A program made the translations under genes and the position numbers. This document shows, in pieces, positions 1 through 10,919 of a DNA stretch of 64,000 nucleotides. A model generated the notes under the pieces. That model was not told the DNA's origin, searched no databases, and was given only the letters and a program-made list of their open reading frames with translations. Numbering within the stretch: position 1 is the stretch's first letter; every line of letters starts with the position of its first letter. The DNA comes from Aquanectria penicillioides (taxonomy: Eukaryota > Ascomycota > Sordariomycetes > Hypocreales > Nectriaceae): NCBI GenBank assembly GCA_003415625.1, contig PYIU01000001.1, positions 4,402,746 to 4,466,745 of the forward strand, read 5' to 3'.

Positions 1-64
1 TGCCCGTAAGCGAGCCATTGAGTACCGATTGAAGAAGCGCATGGAAATTAACCGCAAGAACTAA
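1..64 (+). CDS. 3' end of an unidentified gene (partial)
   Basis: Reading in the frame of base 2, about 20 codons are open up to a TAA at 62-64. The tail is strongly basic (Arg/Lys-rich, ending in Asn-Arg-Lys-Asn). The rest of the gene lies before the window. The short basic tail would suit a nuclear or nucleolar protein, but I do not recognise it and assign no function. It is tail-to-tail with the zinc-knuckle gene downstream. Confidence 0.4.
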   Translation, partial: ARKRAIEYRLKKRMEINRKN

Positions 65-892
65 GCGACGCAAGGCTGGCCTAGAAGCGTCGAGTTCTGA
101 GGGACAAATAGAGGGGGGGAGGACATGTTAAAGGAATGATTGGTCACTCGTTTGTAACCTTGAGCTGTAGGCAAGAAATTTAACACTCATGAAGGGTAAA
201 TGGAGTTTCATGTTGGGATGCTTTTTTTTTTCTTTGGGCCGAAAGTGAGTTTGTGTCCCATTGCAGGCAATGGATTACTTCACAGGTGCTTTGGCCATCT
301 TGTAAACGAAATAAAGCAGAAACAATAAACATTGACAATGGAAAGTTGGGTGTGGAGTGGATCAAGGCATAGGCCGGTCAACCAAGAGGCGATCAGACGC
401 CACGAAACGCCCTTGGGCAGATTGGAGTATGAGGCCTTGGGAGCCTGTGCAACACGGCCAACGAGAAGCAGGGAAGGTTTTTTTTTTTTTTAGAAACATT
501 CCGAGGTGGAATGGAGAACTGGGAGATAGACAAGACTAAGAATATATTCACGCATACCTCGTGAACGCTATTTGGAAGACGCCAGCCGTGCGAACTTTGG
601 TCGTGACAGTCGTTAAAAATAGGTAGAGTGTATATAAGACCTGAGCGCCGGTCCCAGATAAAGAAAAATGACAAAACAAAGCCGTGATAAAAAATGAAGT
701 AGCAAAATGGACAGTGCAGGCAAACGCATGTGCTTGTCCAGTTTACAGCGATTAGATGCGGCATTCGAGAAACGCGTGGCGGATTGATAGGGATGAAGAA
801 AAATGGCAGTGTACAAGTTGAGAGAGAAAAGAAATTCATGACCAGACGCGCCTGCAGCATGTGTATCCCGTTGCACAAAGCAATCGGGTTCT
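65..892. other. Intergenic, convergent 3' regions
   Basis: This is the shared 3' flank of the partial gene and the zinc-knuckle gene. It holds a T-run at about 479-491 and weak AT-rich stretches. Open frames here on both strands overlap each other and show no domain. I see no gene. Confidence 0.5.
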
Positions 893-2995
893 TCACCAAC
901 GACGGCTATCAACAAGATTAGCGTTCCAGGTTCTGACAAAATAAGGTACGGGGTCTCACCTATACGCCGAATCTAGTTTGGTCTGGCGTTTCCTGGGCTT
1001 GTTAGAGTTGCCAGTAGCTTGATGTCGCTTGCCCGCGTCGTCCTCGGGTGATTTTGATTTGACTGAACGACCGAGAAGTTCAGCCTCTAAGGAGTCTAAG
1101 CCAGAAGAAGCGTTTGATACAGATGACCTCCTCGATGAGAGCGATCTACTACGACTTCGATCTCGATTTCGATCCTTTGACTCCCGTTTTTCTCGTGATC
1201 TGTGAGGTTTGGCATCGGGGAGGTTTGCCCTGTATCTATCCGAGTCTGAAATATCATGTAGTACTCGTCCCCGGGTCCCCAGTGTATCCCATATGCCATT
1301 GCCTGGTCTGTCCTTTTGGTCTGTTGGGCCGCCGTGAGATGGACTGTGGGACTTCTGCCGTTTGTAAGGTCGTTCTTCGGGAGAAGAGCCACGGCTGAAA
1401 CTGTGTTTCCCGTGTCTGCCCTTTAAGCTATTGTTGTCTGGAGAGTCGCCATGATTAGACAGGTCACTCCGAGATGAGAACTTGCGTAATGGGTCGTCAG
1501 ATGGCAAATTGCCATCTCGAGAGAACGTTGGGTCCACCCCAATCGAGTCCCAGTGATCTGGTTCTTGAATTGGTTTGACATAGTCTTTAACGTTGTCTGC
1601 GTCGATGGATTCCAAGTCAATAGACTTGGAATCCAAACGTTTTGGTAGAATTGCTTCCTCAGCGTACTGTGTCTGGAGGGGTTTCCCCTCCTCATCGGAT
1701 GAATGATGAGCTTCTGGTTCTCTGAATTCTTCCTTTTCTGTCCAATCTATTTCATTCCTGGGTTTCTTTTCGGTAGTCTTTTCTGGCCTGCTTGTCGTCT
1801 GGCCTTGAAGGTTCACAGCATCATCGTCAGTTTGTTTCATGATGTTTGGCGCAGTGGCTTCAGGGCTCTGTTCGGTTTCGGCAGCTGCCATTGCTTGTTT
1901 CCGGCCTTCGGAAGGCGGAGATGGCGTGGGCTTCGGGATTTCCACGGCTTTGGGTTTGTTTCTACGATTTCCGTCCTCGTTCCTATGCTCCTGTGATCGA
2001 GAATGTGATGGAGCTTTCTTATGCCGATTATCTCGGCTTCGATGGTGCCTGTCATGTTTCCTCTTGTTGCGATGATCTTTTGGGGGCTCGGGAAGATCAT
2101 GATTGCTCCGAGGCGGCTTTGGTGGGAGAGACGGGTGGGATAGCGTTGATGTTGCTGAAGAAGAGCCCTGACGAGGTAGAGATGGTGACCCTGAAGGCGG
2201 GCGGGAGGTAGATCCTTGGGAGGGACCAGATCTTGATCCAGGGGGTTGCCCATATGTTGGAGGAGGTGCCGGCGGGAGTATGGCGTAGGAAACGAGGGCG
2301 CGTGAGCGTTATAAGAGAAAGGAGGGGGGTATGAAGATCCGAACGGAGGTTGAGATCCGTAAGGTTGAGGAGGTTGTGTTGTTGGAGGAGGCCCATATGT
2401 AGTAGGAGGATAAGATGGCGCAGGACCTGGCGGGTGTGGCGGAGGAGGGAGATGGGGCGGTGGACCGTAGACGGTAAGAGGAGGCCTAGGGGGTGGAGCT
2501 TGAGGAGGTTGGCACCCATATGAAGGCGGAGGATATGGCTGTGGAGGGTAACTCGGTGGATAGCTAGGTCCATAGCTGGAAACTGGTGACGAGTGAGGGG
2601 GGTATTGCGGGGGATATGAAGGAGTCGGCCCTGGGTAGGAAGCCGGGGGTGGCCCATATCCTGGCGGAGGGCCATACCGATTTACAGCTGGACCTGGTGT
2701 CGGCAGAGGAGCGTATTTAGTGATTATGGGACCCTTGGACTTCTTGTGTCCACCATGGTGATCTCTATTGTTCACTTTCCCCATACTATTGGAGGCGCTT
2801 CTCCAAGCAGCAAGGCCACTGATAACGTTAATTAGTAGATGGACAGACACGACGACATTTGACCAAGAGCAAGACTCACGCGGGGGTCTCCCGTGTAGGT
2901 TCTGGGCAAGCAATAGCCCAATGACCCGAGGTACCGCAGTTGTAACACTGGGCGTCCTCCGGCCGAACCACATGGCCAGGAGCCGAGTCGGGCAT
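893..2995 (-). CDS. CCHC zinc-knuckle protein with Pro/Tyr-rich and Arg/Ser-rich regions (frameshifted in this sequence)
   Basis: Three exons: 2995-2880, 2818-960 and 905-893. Introns have GTGAGT/CAG (2879-2819) and GTGAGA/TAG (959-906) borders. Residues 17-30 form one CCHC knuckle (Cys17, Cys20, His25, Cys30). A long Pro/Tyr/Gly-rich segment follows, then an Arg/Ser/Asp-rich basic tail. The last exon is only 13 nt and gives the ending Tyr-Ser-Arg-Arg-Trp, which I remember as the family's usual C-terminus. This layout is typical of fungal nuclear RNA-binding or splicing-associated proteins; that role is inference. Within exon 2 the frame changes near 2274-2276. One extra G there on the plus strand (C in the gene) makes the exons sum to 1989 nt, about 662 aa, and continues the Pro-rich repeat smoothly. 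The start is the first ATG before the knuckle in frame; a further upstream exon is possible. Confidence 0.75.
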
Positions 2996-4909
2996 TTCTG
3001 CCAATAGGGGTGGGTTAGAGATCCGAATCGGTGCGAGGAAGCGGCCACGACCGGATTAAAGAATTAGGCGAGTGATAAGCTGATTACAGCAGTCCTGGGC
3101 CGAATAAAGAAGCTGGCAGCGGTCAACGCCGTCGCTGTATAGGATGCCAGGGCGATAGCAGGATGAAGCCCAATATCTGGATCCGCGGATGTATGGTAGA
3201 TAGACAAGAGGCGCCACCAACCCAGGCACTATCCCAGCAGGTGATGGGGGAACAAAGTCGAGCGGACAGATGGTAATCTTCACGTCCATGCAAGAAGAGC
3301 AGCCGTGGAGATCACAGTGGAGGCTTGAAGGACGGCCTAGAAGGCGTGGCCGTCTTGTCGTGCGACGTTGACGGCCAAGTTCAGCAACGAAGCGGGATTC
3401 CGGAGCCTACAGCGCACCACGCGCGGCGCGACGAAGTCAAGAGCACAGCAGCGCAAGAGCGCAGAACGCCCCCTCCCCGAAACCTGCTCTGGCTCCCACT
3501 ATGGCGCCCTTTGCAAGGCCTCATCAAGGATCACCGCGGGAAGGAGCCCCGTTGAGGTGCAAAACGCGACGGCGGCGTGATCAGTCCGCGACTCTGTTGG
3601 TGTCGCATGAAGGAGTCAAAGCCGACGACCCATCTGCGTGCCAGTGGTCGCAGCGCTGCAGGTCGACATCGCGTTGCGGCGCGCACGGACCATCTATATT
3701 CCAGGTCGACAATCTTGGGCGGGAAGCTTTCGTCCGACAAACGTCAAAATGGCAGCACTCTTCAATGTTACCTACCTATTTTACCGAATCTTAGCCAGGC
3801 AAGGAATAGTTTGCCATAGCCATGGAACACAAATTCACATCTCTTTTTCCTACCACAGATTTCCACCAATACGTCGTGCTGAGGCGGTTGCCTGTGTCAA
3901 CGGCTCTAATCTCATTCCTGAGGACGGCAAGATCAAGGGAAGTTACCCAAACAATAGCTGCTAAGCGCCTTCACGCACGAATATCAGGTTTTTTGATAGC
4001 AGTGACATCTTGCCGATATATGAGCTGCCCTATGGCGATTTGTTAGGCCACTTTATTCCTCTCCTCAAAGGGCATGGAGTCATTGTAGTAGAACTCCACG
4101 ATTCCGGGTTTGGCCGTATGGACCCGCGTAGCGAGGGTAAGAACCATAGGGAGGCAAGGCCAGGGTCATTTGACAAGTTTCCAATTCACTCTAACATAGA
4201 TCTATTATGAAATACATATTTATCTTTCTCATTTGGTCTCAATGTTGCTCACCAGCCTTCGATTTCTTGACCCAGGTGTCGATCACGCGGAATTGGTGCG
4301 TCGAGACGGAACGTCCGCCGTCATGTGGCCTGGGTCGGTGGTTCCGCGTCGTCCCGCGCACTGGGTTGACGCCGTTTACGGCATACAACAACCTAGCAAA
4401 CGGGCCCTGGCCATACGGCTTTCAGCTCTCCCTAGCTTTCCCACACTTTCCAACTATTCTGTCAGTCTTCCGATACAACGGTGTAGGAAGCCAGGCCTTG
4501 TTGTCGAACCCCCTTCCCTGCTTCCCTTTCCCCGCGATTCGATCCTGCTGGTCATATGCCGTGCAGTTTCTTTCTGGAATAGCTTCTTCCCTTCGGCGGT
4601 CCCAGCTATGGCATCTTTCCCCATGAATATTCTCCGCAATTCGAAATCTTTGGCCTTCTCCGTGTCTCGTTTCAGCTCATGGCGCGTTACCCCACACTCA
4701 TCGCCATGTGTGAAGAGCTGACCGGTTGTGGATAATGCCAGAGTACCAAGTTTCCACCACAACAGGCCATGACATCAACATCCTAGAACAAGAATGATTA
4801 TTTAAAGACCCGTGATTTCCTGGAATAATGATATTAACCTAGCATGTTACACGCTACTCATTCCATCTTTCCCAACATCTTGTCAACACGTCACAACCGG
4901 GCTAATACC
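2996..4909. other. Intergenic, divergent promoter region
   Basis: This 1.9 kb lies between the divergent zinc-knuckle and BNR_4 genes. Overlapping open frames of 60-160 codons on both strands have no recognisable motif and no supporting splice structure. A TTTAAA element at about 4800-4805 sits about 105 bp before the ATG at 4910 and could be a TATA-like box (inference). Confidence 0.45.
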
Positions 4910-6226
4910 ATGAGAACCTTGGCGCACATCTCTTGCCTCCTAGGCGCGTCGGTTGTCCAAGCCACCATCGACCCCAGTAGCCTCGTCACTATCTCTGGAG
5001 CTGTTGACGTGAACAGTCAGTCCGCGTGGTGGAATCCTCTAGATGAGTATGGTGGATACGACTTTTTTGCCTATCTCCGTAACCCTCTCAGCGGATCAAC
5101 AGCAAACAACAATGTCATGGTTGCTCGCCGTACACAATCCGATGGAACCATTTCTCGGGACTGTCTCAAAACATCTGATGGAGACTGCGTAGTTTTCGTC
5201 GACGACAACGGACACAATGCGCCAAGCATAGCTGTTGACGGAGATGGCTACGTCCATGTCTTCACGAGCATGCACAATGACCCATGGAGATACTATCGCT
5301 CTAGCTCGGCTTACAGCGCCACTCTTGTGAACGCGAGTTCAGAAATGCCCGACCAGACTGTGAAAATCACATATCCTGTGGTCAAACGTGATGCTAATGG
5401 CAATCTTTGGTTGATCGTTCGTGGAGAGGCGAGTGGTGACGGGACAGCAAGGGGTGGTTATTTCTACAAATATACCACCTCGACCAAGACGTGGGCTCGA
5501 ATTACCAGATGGGCATATCGTTCAGGATATTCGGTATACCCCGACGATATTCAGTTCTCTTCTGATGGCGATGTTCACCTGCAGTGGGAATGGAGCAAGT
5601 ACCCTGCGTCGGCCGTCCGTCACCAGGGCAGCTATATTCGTTATACTCCATCGTCCGACACGTTCCGTTCCGCCTCGGGGACCACTGTTACTACACCGGT
5701 CACTCAGGATACCGGGGACATTGTGTATCAACCATTGACCTCTGGTGAAACCTACAGCGGCGATATCAATGCCTCCCCGGTACCGGCATTTCAAAGCGCT
5801 AAGCTCGCCTTGTATGAGGACTCGATTGGGGGTGTTCACATTTCCTGCGCCTACCGCTTCGCAAACGAATCGAGCTCCCTTTGGCAGGTCCGCCGCGCCA
5901 CCGCGGCGTTCGGAACATCAAGTCCCTGGAAGCGTGAGATCCTATACGCGGACGAAAATACTAGTGCGGCGGTCGGAGTGACGCACGATGGTACGACAGT
6001 GCGCATTTATTACTGTTTAGCCAGCGGAAGTGCATGGGTTCTGGAGAAGAGCGGGAGTTCTGGGTGGAGCAATGTAGAGCTTTCCCCGGTTTCTGGGAAG
6101 AGTGTGAGGAGGCTGCAGGCCAAGATGCGATCGGATGGCACAGATATCTTGTATCTTGGCGCACCAAGCAACGTGGACGCGATCACGGGTAGCTTATATT
6201 TCCTGACCGTGGGCGGACGTGCTTGA
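4910..6226 (+). CDS. Secreted BNR_4-family protein, possible polysaccharide lyase or glycan-active enzyme
   Basis: An intronless 438-aa protein. Residues 1-18 form a short basic-hydrophobic signal peptide ending in Val-Gln-Ala, so the product is probably secreted. The body resembles the BNR_4 beta-propeller family: near residue 100 there is a Gly-His-Asn-Ala-Pro-Ser motif followed by a Val-Asp-Gly-Asp-Gly strand-turn and a Met-His-Asn-Asp-Pro-Trp segment. Known relatives include putative sialidase-like proteins and polysaccharide lyases of the ulvan-lyase type. The exact substrate cannot be read from sequence. An in-frame ATG 66 nt upstream (4844) would put a polar leader before the signal peptide, so 4910 is preferred. 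It is flanked by gene-poor DNA and, unlike most neighbours, has no introns, so an accessory or transferred origin is possible. Confidence 0.75.
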   Translation: MRTLAHISCLLGASVVQATIDPSSLVTISGAVDVNSQSAWWNPLDEYGGYDFFAYLRNPLSGSTANNNVMVARRTQSDGTISRDCLKTSDGDCVVFVDDNGHNAPSIAVDGDGYVHVFTSMHNDPWRYYRSSSAYSATLVNASSEMPDQTVKITYPVVKRDANGNLWLIVRGEASGDGTARGGYFYKYTTSTKTWARITRWAYRSGYSVYPDDIQFSSDGDVHLQWEWSKYPASAVRHQGSYIRYTPSSDTFRSASGTTVTTPVTQDTGDIVYQPLTSGETYSGDINASPVPAFQSAKLALYEDSIGGVHISCAYRFANESSSLWQVRRATAAFGTSSPWKREILYADENTSAAVGVTHDGTTVRIYYCLASGSAWVLEKSGSSGWSNVELSPVSGKSVRRLQAKMRSDGTDILYLGAPSNVDAITGSLYFLTVGGRA

Positions 6227-6915
6227 GCTCTCAGCCAGTTTGCCTTATTATGCACCTCAATTTAAGCGAGCCAGCCCGTTGTACTCATCAATGAGAACCT
6301 TGCTGAGCTGCAGCCTTCCCCAGTGAGATTCTTTTCGGAAGATGTCCCGCAATAACTCTATCGAGGGTGAGAATTCAACTCGGCTGACCTATTGTTGTTG
6401 GGCACTGAGCATTGGGCTCTGGGCCTGCCGAGTTATGTGGAGGCTGAGGCCAGGAGTTAGTTGTGCTTGTATCTGCCCATGAGTTCGCCATGCGTTTGTG
6501 GCCAGAGCCTCGTTGTCAGCTGTTGAGGACACCCCGCCGCCCTACGCACGTTGTTTCACCCTATCCCGCCCTACGAACTTGTGTGAACAGACAACCCTGG
6601 TCTTGTAGAGACCTCACTGGTTGCCTTACCTGTTTGCCTAAAGTCCCGGGCATAAGAACCCAGGGCCCCCCGAGGCGCCGAACCATCTCTGCTCCAGCCA
6701 TCCCAACTCCAACTCATCGCACTGATTTCTACGTACATTGAGTCTTTTCCTTGACTCTTCAAGATGGTCTTGGAGCCTGGTGACCTCGCGTCAAGCGTCA
6801 CCCAGGCGTCAACAGAGCCATGTCCCAAACCGGACTTTCGAATTCGCTTCCGCCTCCCTCTTCTGTGCCGCCGGTTGGTTGGTGAGCCACGGCCCAGCCC
6901 AACACCCCTGTAGTG
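6227..6915. other. Intergenic spacer
   Basis: The 3' flank of the BNR_4 gene and the 5' flank of the C2H2 gene. Overlapping open frames occur on both strands near 6463-6939, without domain evidence. I see no gene. Confidence 0.45.
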
Positions 6916-8124
6916 ATGAAAAGTACCGGCCCTGACCATTTACTTACAGTCACTTTGCGCAAGAGAGCCAAAGAGCGGAAAATCAAGTTGCGCGCAATCG
7001 TCGACTTCATTTCGTCCGAGATCGAACGTCCTGCTTCACTCTTATCGAAAATCAATTTCTCACCGCTTTCATCTCTCATTCCCTCAGAGCTGTATGATTT
7101 TGATGACGATGAATTTTTTCAACGCCTTCTCGTCCACATTGCATCTGTCTTGGTCTTAAACCTTCTCCTCTTCTTTTCCTGCTCCGAGTATCCTAATGGG
7201 GTGCGCTATCTCTGTACTACAATGCCGTGGACGATATGGCCATCCCTAGTTGTATTGTGGGGTGTCTGTTGGATGTTCTATTACCCACCTGGCGAGGGAA
7301 ATCAGATCCCGGACTTTTTCCCCAATCAATTGGATCAACCTAATGCCTGTAAGTGATTGTTCGGAGCTTCAACAATTCCTCGAGTGCTTATTTTCGTAGG
7401 GCCATCAGTCGATTTTGTCCTCTTCCCTGAACAATTTTCGACATCGGCATCGATGTCGACAGGACCTGAAGAGATCAGACCCACACCGCAGTTAGGGTCC
7501 CCTAATTCACATATGAGCGTAACGCCATCGATGTCCGAGCTAGGACAATACTCGTGGCCCCAATCCACTACTCCTCAAGTGTGCGAGGACCCTCTTCTTA
7601 TGCTCATATCTGCAAGCCCGCCCGACTTCGAAGGTATCAAGCCCGCTGTTACTTGCCAGGCTTGTGGCGACTCATTCTCTCGGACTGATGTTCTTCGCCG
7701 CCATGAAAGGGAAGCATGCAAGCAGTCGCATTCCCAGAACCCGGGCCAATCACGTCTTAAATGCCCGCACGAAGGGTGCAAGCGATCGAAACCCTCCAAC
7801 GGATTTAAGCGACAGTCTCATCTGTCCCAGCACCTGCAACGTTGCGAGTTTGAAAGACGTCCATCGCCGGAATATTCGGATAACCAATCATTGTCCTCCA
7901 TGGCCGGTAGAAAGCGGAAAGCGAGCAGCACCTGCTCCCCCGATGTCGCCTCGAAAGAAGTTGGGAGCCCTAGTGATAGTAGAAATACCAAAAGAATAAG
8001 GTGGTCAATGAACGAGGTGTACCAAGACTACAAGACAACATTGGAGAGTTTGGATAAGGTACGTGAAGACGTTGTCAAGAATATGGAAAAAGTGAAGGCG
8101 CGCATGGAGGCGTTGGAGGAATAA
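6916..8124 (+). CDS. C2H2 zinc-finger protein, possibly with N-terminal membrane segments
   Basis: The certain part is exon 7400-8124. It encodes a classical C2H2 finger (Cys-Gln-Ala-Cys, then His-Glu-Arg-Glu-Ala-Cys) and a second, longer Cys-His unit (Cys-Pro-His-Glu-Gly-Cys, then His-Leu-Ser-Gln-His). A Ser-rich basic linker and a charged helical C-terminus that looks like a coiled coil follow. A perfect GTAAGT donor at 7349 and a TAG acceptor at 7397-7399 join it in frame to an upstream open exon (6916-7348), giving 385 aa. That exon holds two hydrophobic segments (about residues 75-95 and 105-125), unusual for a transcription factor. A conservative alternative is translation from the ATG at 7453 with the upstream region as leader. 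The product is probably a DNA-binding regulator; targets are unknown. Confidence 0.6.
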
Positions 8125-9233
8125 GCTCCTCTGAAGAGAGGGACACAAGATAGATTGAGATGATTTAGGCAGATTGCTACGAGATACCAGATCCATGCTG
8201 ATTCTTTTTTTTTTTTTTTTTTTTTCCTTTTCCGCAAGTTGAAGGGTGGTTTGGGTCGTCATGGTCCAGGTGTACGTCCGATATGTATTCAGATCTTCTA
8301 GTGTCTTTCTAGTTCAATCTATTTTTGTGCTCAACCTAGACAGTCAACTACAGCACAATCAGTGCTTGAGATTCTAATTCTACAAGAGTGACAAACTACT
8401 GCCTTCAAGCCACAAACTCAAGGCACTTTGGATCTAAGGAGTGGTGATTTGTAAGCTGCTTCAGTGAGTGCATTTTCATCCAACATGACCCAATGGAAGA
8501 TAGAAATAGAAGATTAAAAAAAGGAGGCCAATTAAATTGTCAATAAATTTCCTTTCCCAAAGAAGGAACTTCTTGATCTAGCTCAAGGCTCCGACGTGTC
8601 CAGGCCAGCCAATTCTCGCCAAGGCACTTGATGTCTCTGATGTAGTGGGCATCCTCACCCACCCTCAAGACTAGTGCAGGGGGGCCGACTGCAAGGCCAG
8701 CGTGACAGTGGGGTTGGGTTACAGCGCTTAGCACCCGTCAACGTCGCGTCCAGCGCCTGCCTTTTGGCGCTTCGAGAGCAAAACCTCGACCCCCGGCGCG
8801 GCCAATTTCTCTGCCGAGCTGGAGCTGCCTCAGTGATCGAACCCGCCAGAAGGCTCAACTCTACAACGGCCACGGCCGAAAAGCCACGACCTCAACCGCC
8901 AACTCCATCTCCATCGACACGACCCTCTCTCCTCCCGACCGTTGCATCCCGTCCGATCGTATCTTATTCATCTTTCACTTCCTCCTCTCACCACGCGTCG
9001 CCGTGGTCCCCTCCATCGCCATTTTGGCCCCGCGCCCATGTGAAGCCTGCACCCTAATGATGTTGGCACAACCACCGAGATTCTCTCCAGATATCATCCT
9101 CACCCGGAGCCGAATTCGCCGCGGCCAGCCTTAATGACGCCGGCGCATGACCCTGCGGCCCTCGATACTTCCATTATATCCATCTAGACCTTTTGGTGGT
9201 CTTCCGAGCCGCCACCACCACCACCAATCCACT
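8125..9233. other. Intergenic spacer with poly-T tract and PPG1 leader
   Basis: It begins with the 3' flank of the zinc-finger gene, including a long T-run at about 8205-8225. From about 8880 the plus strand becomes C/T-rich, as is common in leaders of highly expressed fungal genes, and runs into the PPG1 start. No other gene is supported. Confidence 0.45.
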
Positions 9234-10390
9234 ATGCCCGGCCTTCCAGGTAAGACAGGATAAAAAAGTCAAGATTTTTTTTGGGGCACAGAAGAGCTGA
9301 CGTTGATTCTTTTGGCTCGCAGCATCCGTCGATCTGGACGAGTGCATCTCGCGCCTTTACAAGAAGGAACTCCTCGCCGAGTCCGTCATCGAGGCCATCT
9401 GTGCCAAGACCAAGGAGCTGCTCATGCGCGAGAGCAACGTCGTTCACGTACGCGCACCCATCACCGTCGTAGGAGATATCCACGGCCAGTTCTTCGACCT
9501 CATTGAGATTTTCCGAATCGGCGGCTACTGCCCAGACACAAACTACCTCTTCCTTGGTAACACACTCCCCACCTCTGCGGAGCTCTCCACCTAGTGATCG
9601 CGTGTCTGACCGACTCCAGGCGATTATGTCGACCGAGGCATGTTCAGCGTCGAGACCATCTCGTTGCTGGTATGTCTGAAACTACGATACCCCAACCGCG
9701 TGCACTTGATCCGCGGAAACCACGAGTCCCGCGGTGTGACCCAGTCGTATGGCTTCTATACAGAATGCTCGCGTAAATATGGCAATGCCAACGTGTGGCA
9801 CTACTTTACCGACATGTTCGACTTTTTGACACTGAGTGTCGTGATAAATGACCAGATCTTTTGCGTCCACGGTGGTACGTACCAGATGCACCCCTGATCC
9901 TGCCGGCAGATCACTGATCCGGGGAGCTCCAGGCCTCTCACCTTCGATCCACTCCATCGACCAGATCAAGATTATAGACCGCTTCCGAGAGATCCCTCAC
10001 GAAGGCCCCATGGCCGACCTTGTCTGGTCCGACCCAGACCCCGACCGCGACGAGTTTTCGCTCTCGCCTCGCGGCGCAGGATACACCTTTGGCGCCCAGG
10101 TGGTCAAGAAGTTCCTCGCCGTCAACAACATGTCCCACATCCTCCGCGCACACCAACTCTGCCAAGAAGGTTTCCAAGTTCTCTACGACGACCGGCTCAG
10201 CACCGTATGGAGTGCGCCAAATTACTGCTACCGGTGCGGCAACATGGCCAGTGTGCTGGAAGTTAGCGACACGGGCGAGCGCTTCTTCAATGTCTTCGCC
10301 GCGGCGCCAGAGAACGACATGCACAAAGACCTACAGCCCGGCGGCGAGAAGTCGGCAGACGGCAACGCTCTCCCAGACTACTTCCTCTAA
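9234..10390 (+). CDS. PPG1: PP2A-like serine/threonine protein phosphatase catalytic subunit PPG1
   Basis: Four exons: 9234-9249, 9323-9556, 9620-9874 and 9933-10390 (320 aa). The first exon is only 16 nt. The metal-binding motifs of the PPP family are intact: Gly-Asp-Ile-His-Gly (56-60), Gly-Asp-Tyr-Val-Asp-Arg-Gly (84-90), Gly-Asn-His-Glu (116-119) and a later His-Gly-Gly. The protein ends in Asp-Tyr-Phe-Leu, the carboxymethylated tail of PP2A-type enzymes. The N-terminal Asp-Glu-Cys-Ile-Ser-Arg-Leu-Tyr segment and the Pro-Asn-Arg-Val-His-Leu-Ile stretch fit PPG1 better than PP2A, PP4 or Sit4/PP6. In filamentous fungi PPG1 is linked to the STRIPAK complex and to growth and development. It dephosphorylates phosphoserine/threonine in cytosol and nucleus. 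All catalytic residues I can place are present. Confidence 0.93.
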
Positions 10391-10919
10391 ACTCGCTTCA
10401 CCGACCACCCTACTTACAACTTCGTTCAACCCCGCGCTTGCTTGGCTTTTGAACTTGATGATAATTTCATTAACTACGTGATACCATGTCTTTGAGCAGG
10501 CACATATATGATGGAACTGGAAGAATAGATCGTCGTTGGGTTTCGTTGCATAGCATAATAGAGCTTGATGCAAAATAGCAAGTTTTTTTTATAATCTTGG
10601 TAAAAAAAAATTCATTGACCATATGTGAGTGACGTGATGTACTCTAAGGTAAGGTAAAAACGTATGGTGAAGGTAGTTGGAGTATCATCTTGTTCCTAAG
10701 AAAACAAGCAAGATATGACGAAAGTTTGCCCCCTCCCCCTGAATATCCAGCCTCGGCGGACAATTTAATTTCTTTGAGGTTTTTTTTAGACTATTTTCTT
10801 CAAGAGCAGGTATCTCGTATCTCATGACATGTGGTGGTTTTTTTTTGGTTTGGTTTGGTTTGGTTGGGTTTGGTATCTCCGGGTTCGGTGCTCATCAACA
10901 CAAATATGTGTTGGATTGT
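10391..10919. other. Convergent 3' region of PPG1 and RDI1
   Basis: 529 bp of AT-rich 3' sequence with several short A- and T-runs and a TTTGG repeat near its right end. I see no gene. Confidence 0.5.
10838..10873 (+). repeat. (TTTGG)n simple repeat
   Basis: A T-run leads into about five imperfect copies of TTTGG, in the 3' flank of RDI1. It looks like ordinary replication slippage. Confidence 0.8.

Noticed and set aside
3638..4721. Chain of overlapping plus frames of 65-160 codons
   Set aside because: No frame continues across a plausible intron and no motif appears; treated as intergenic.
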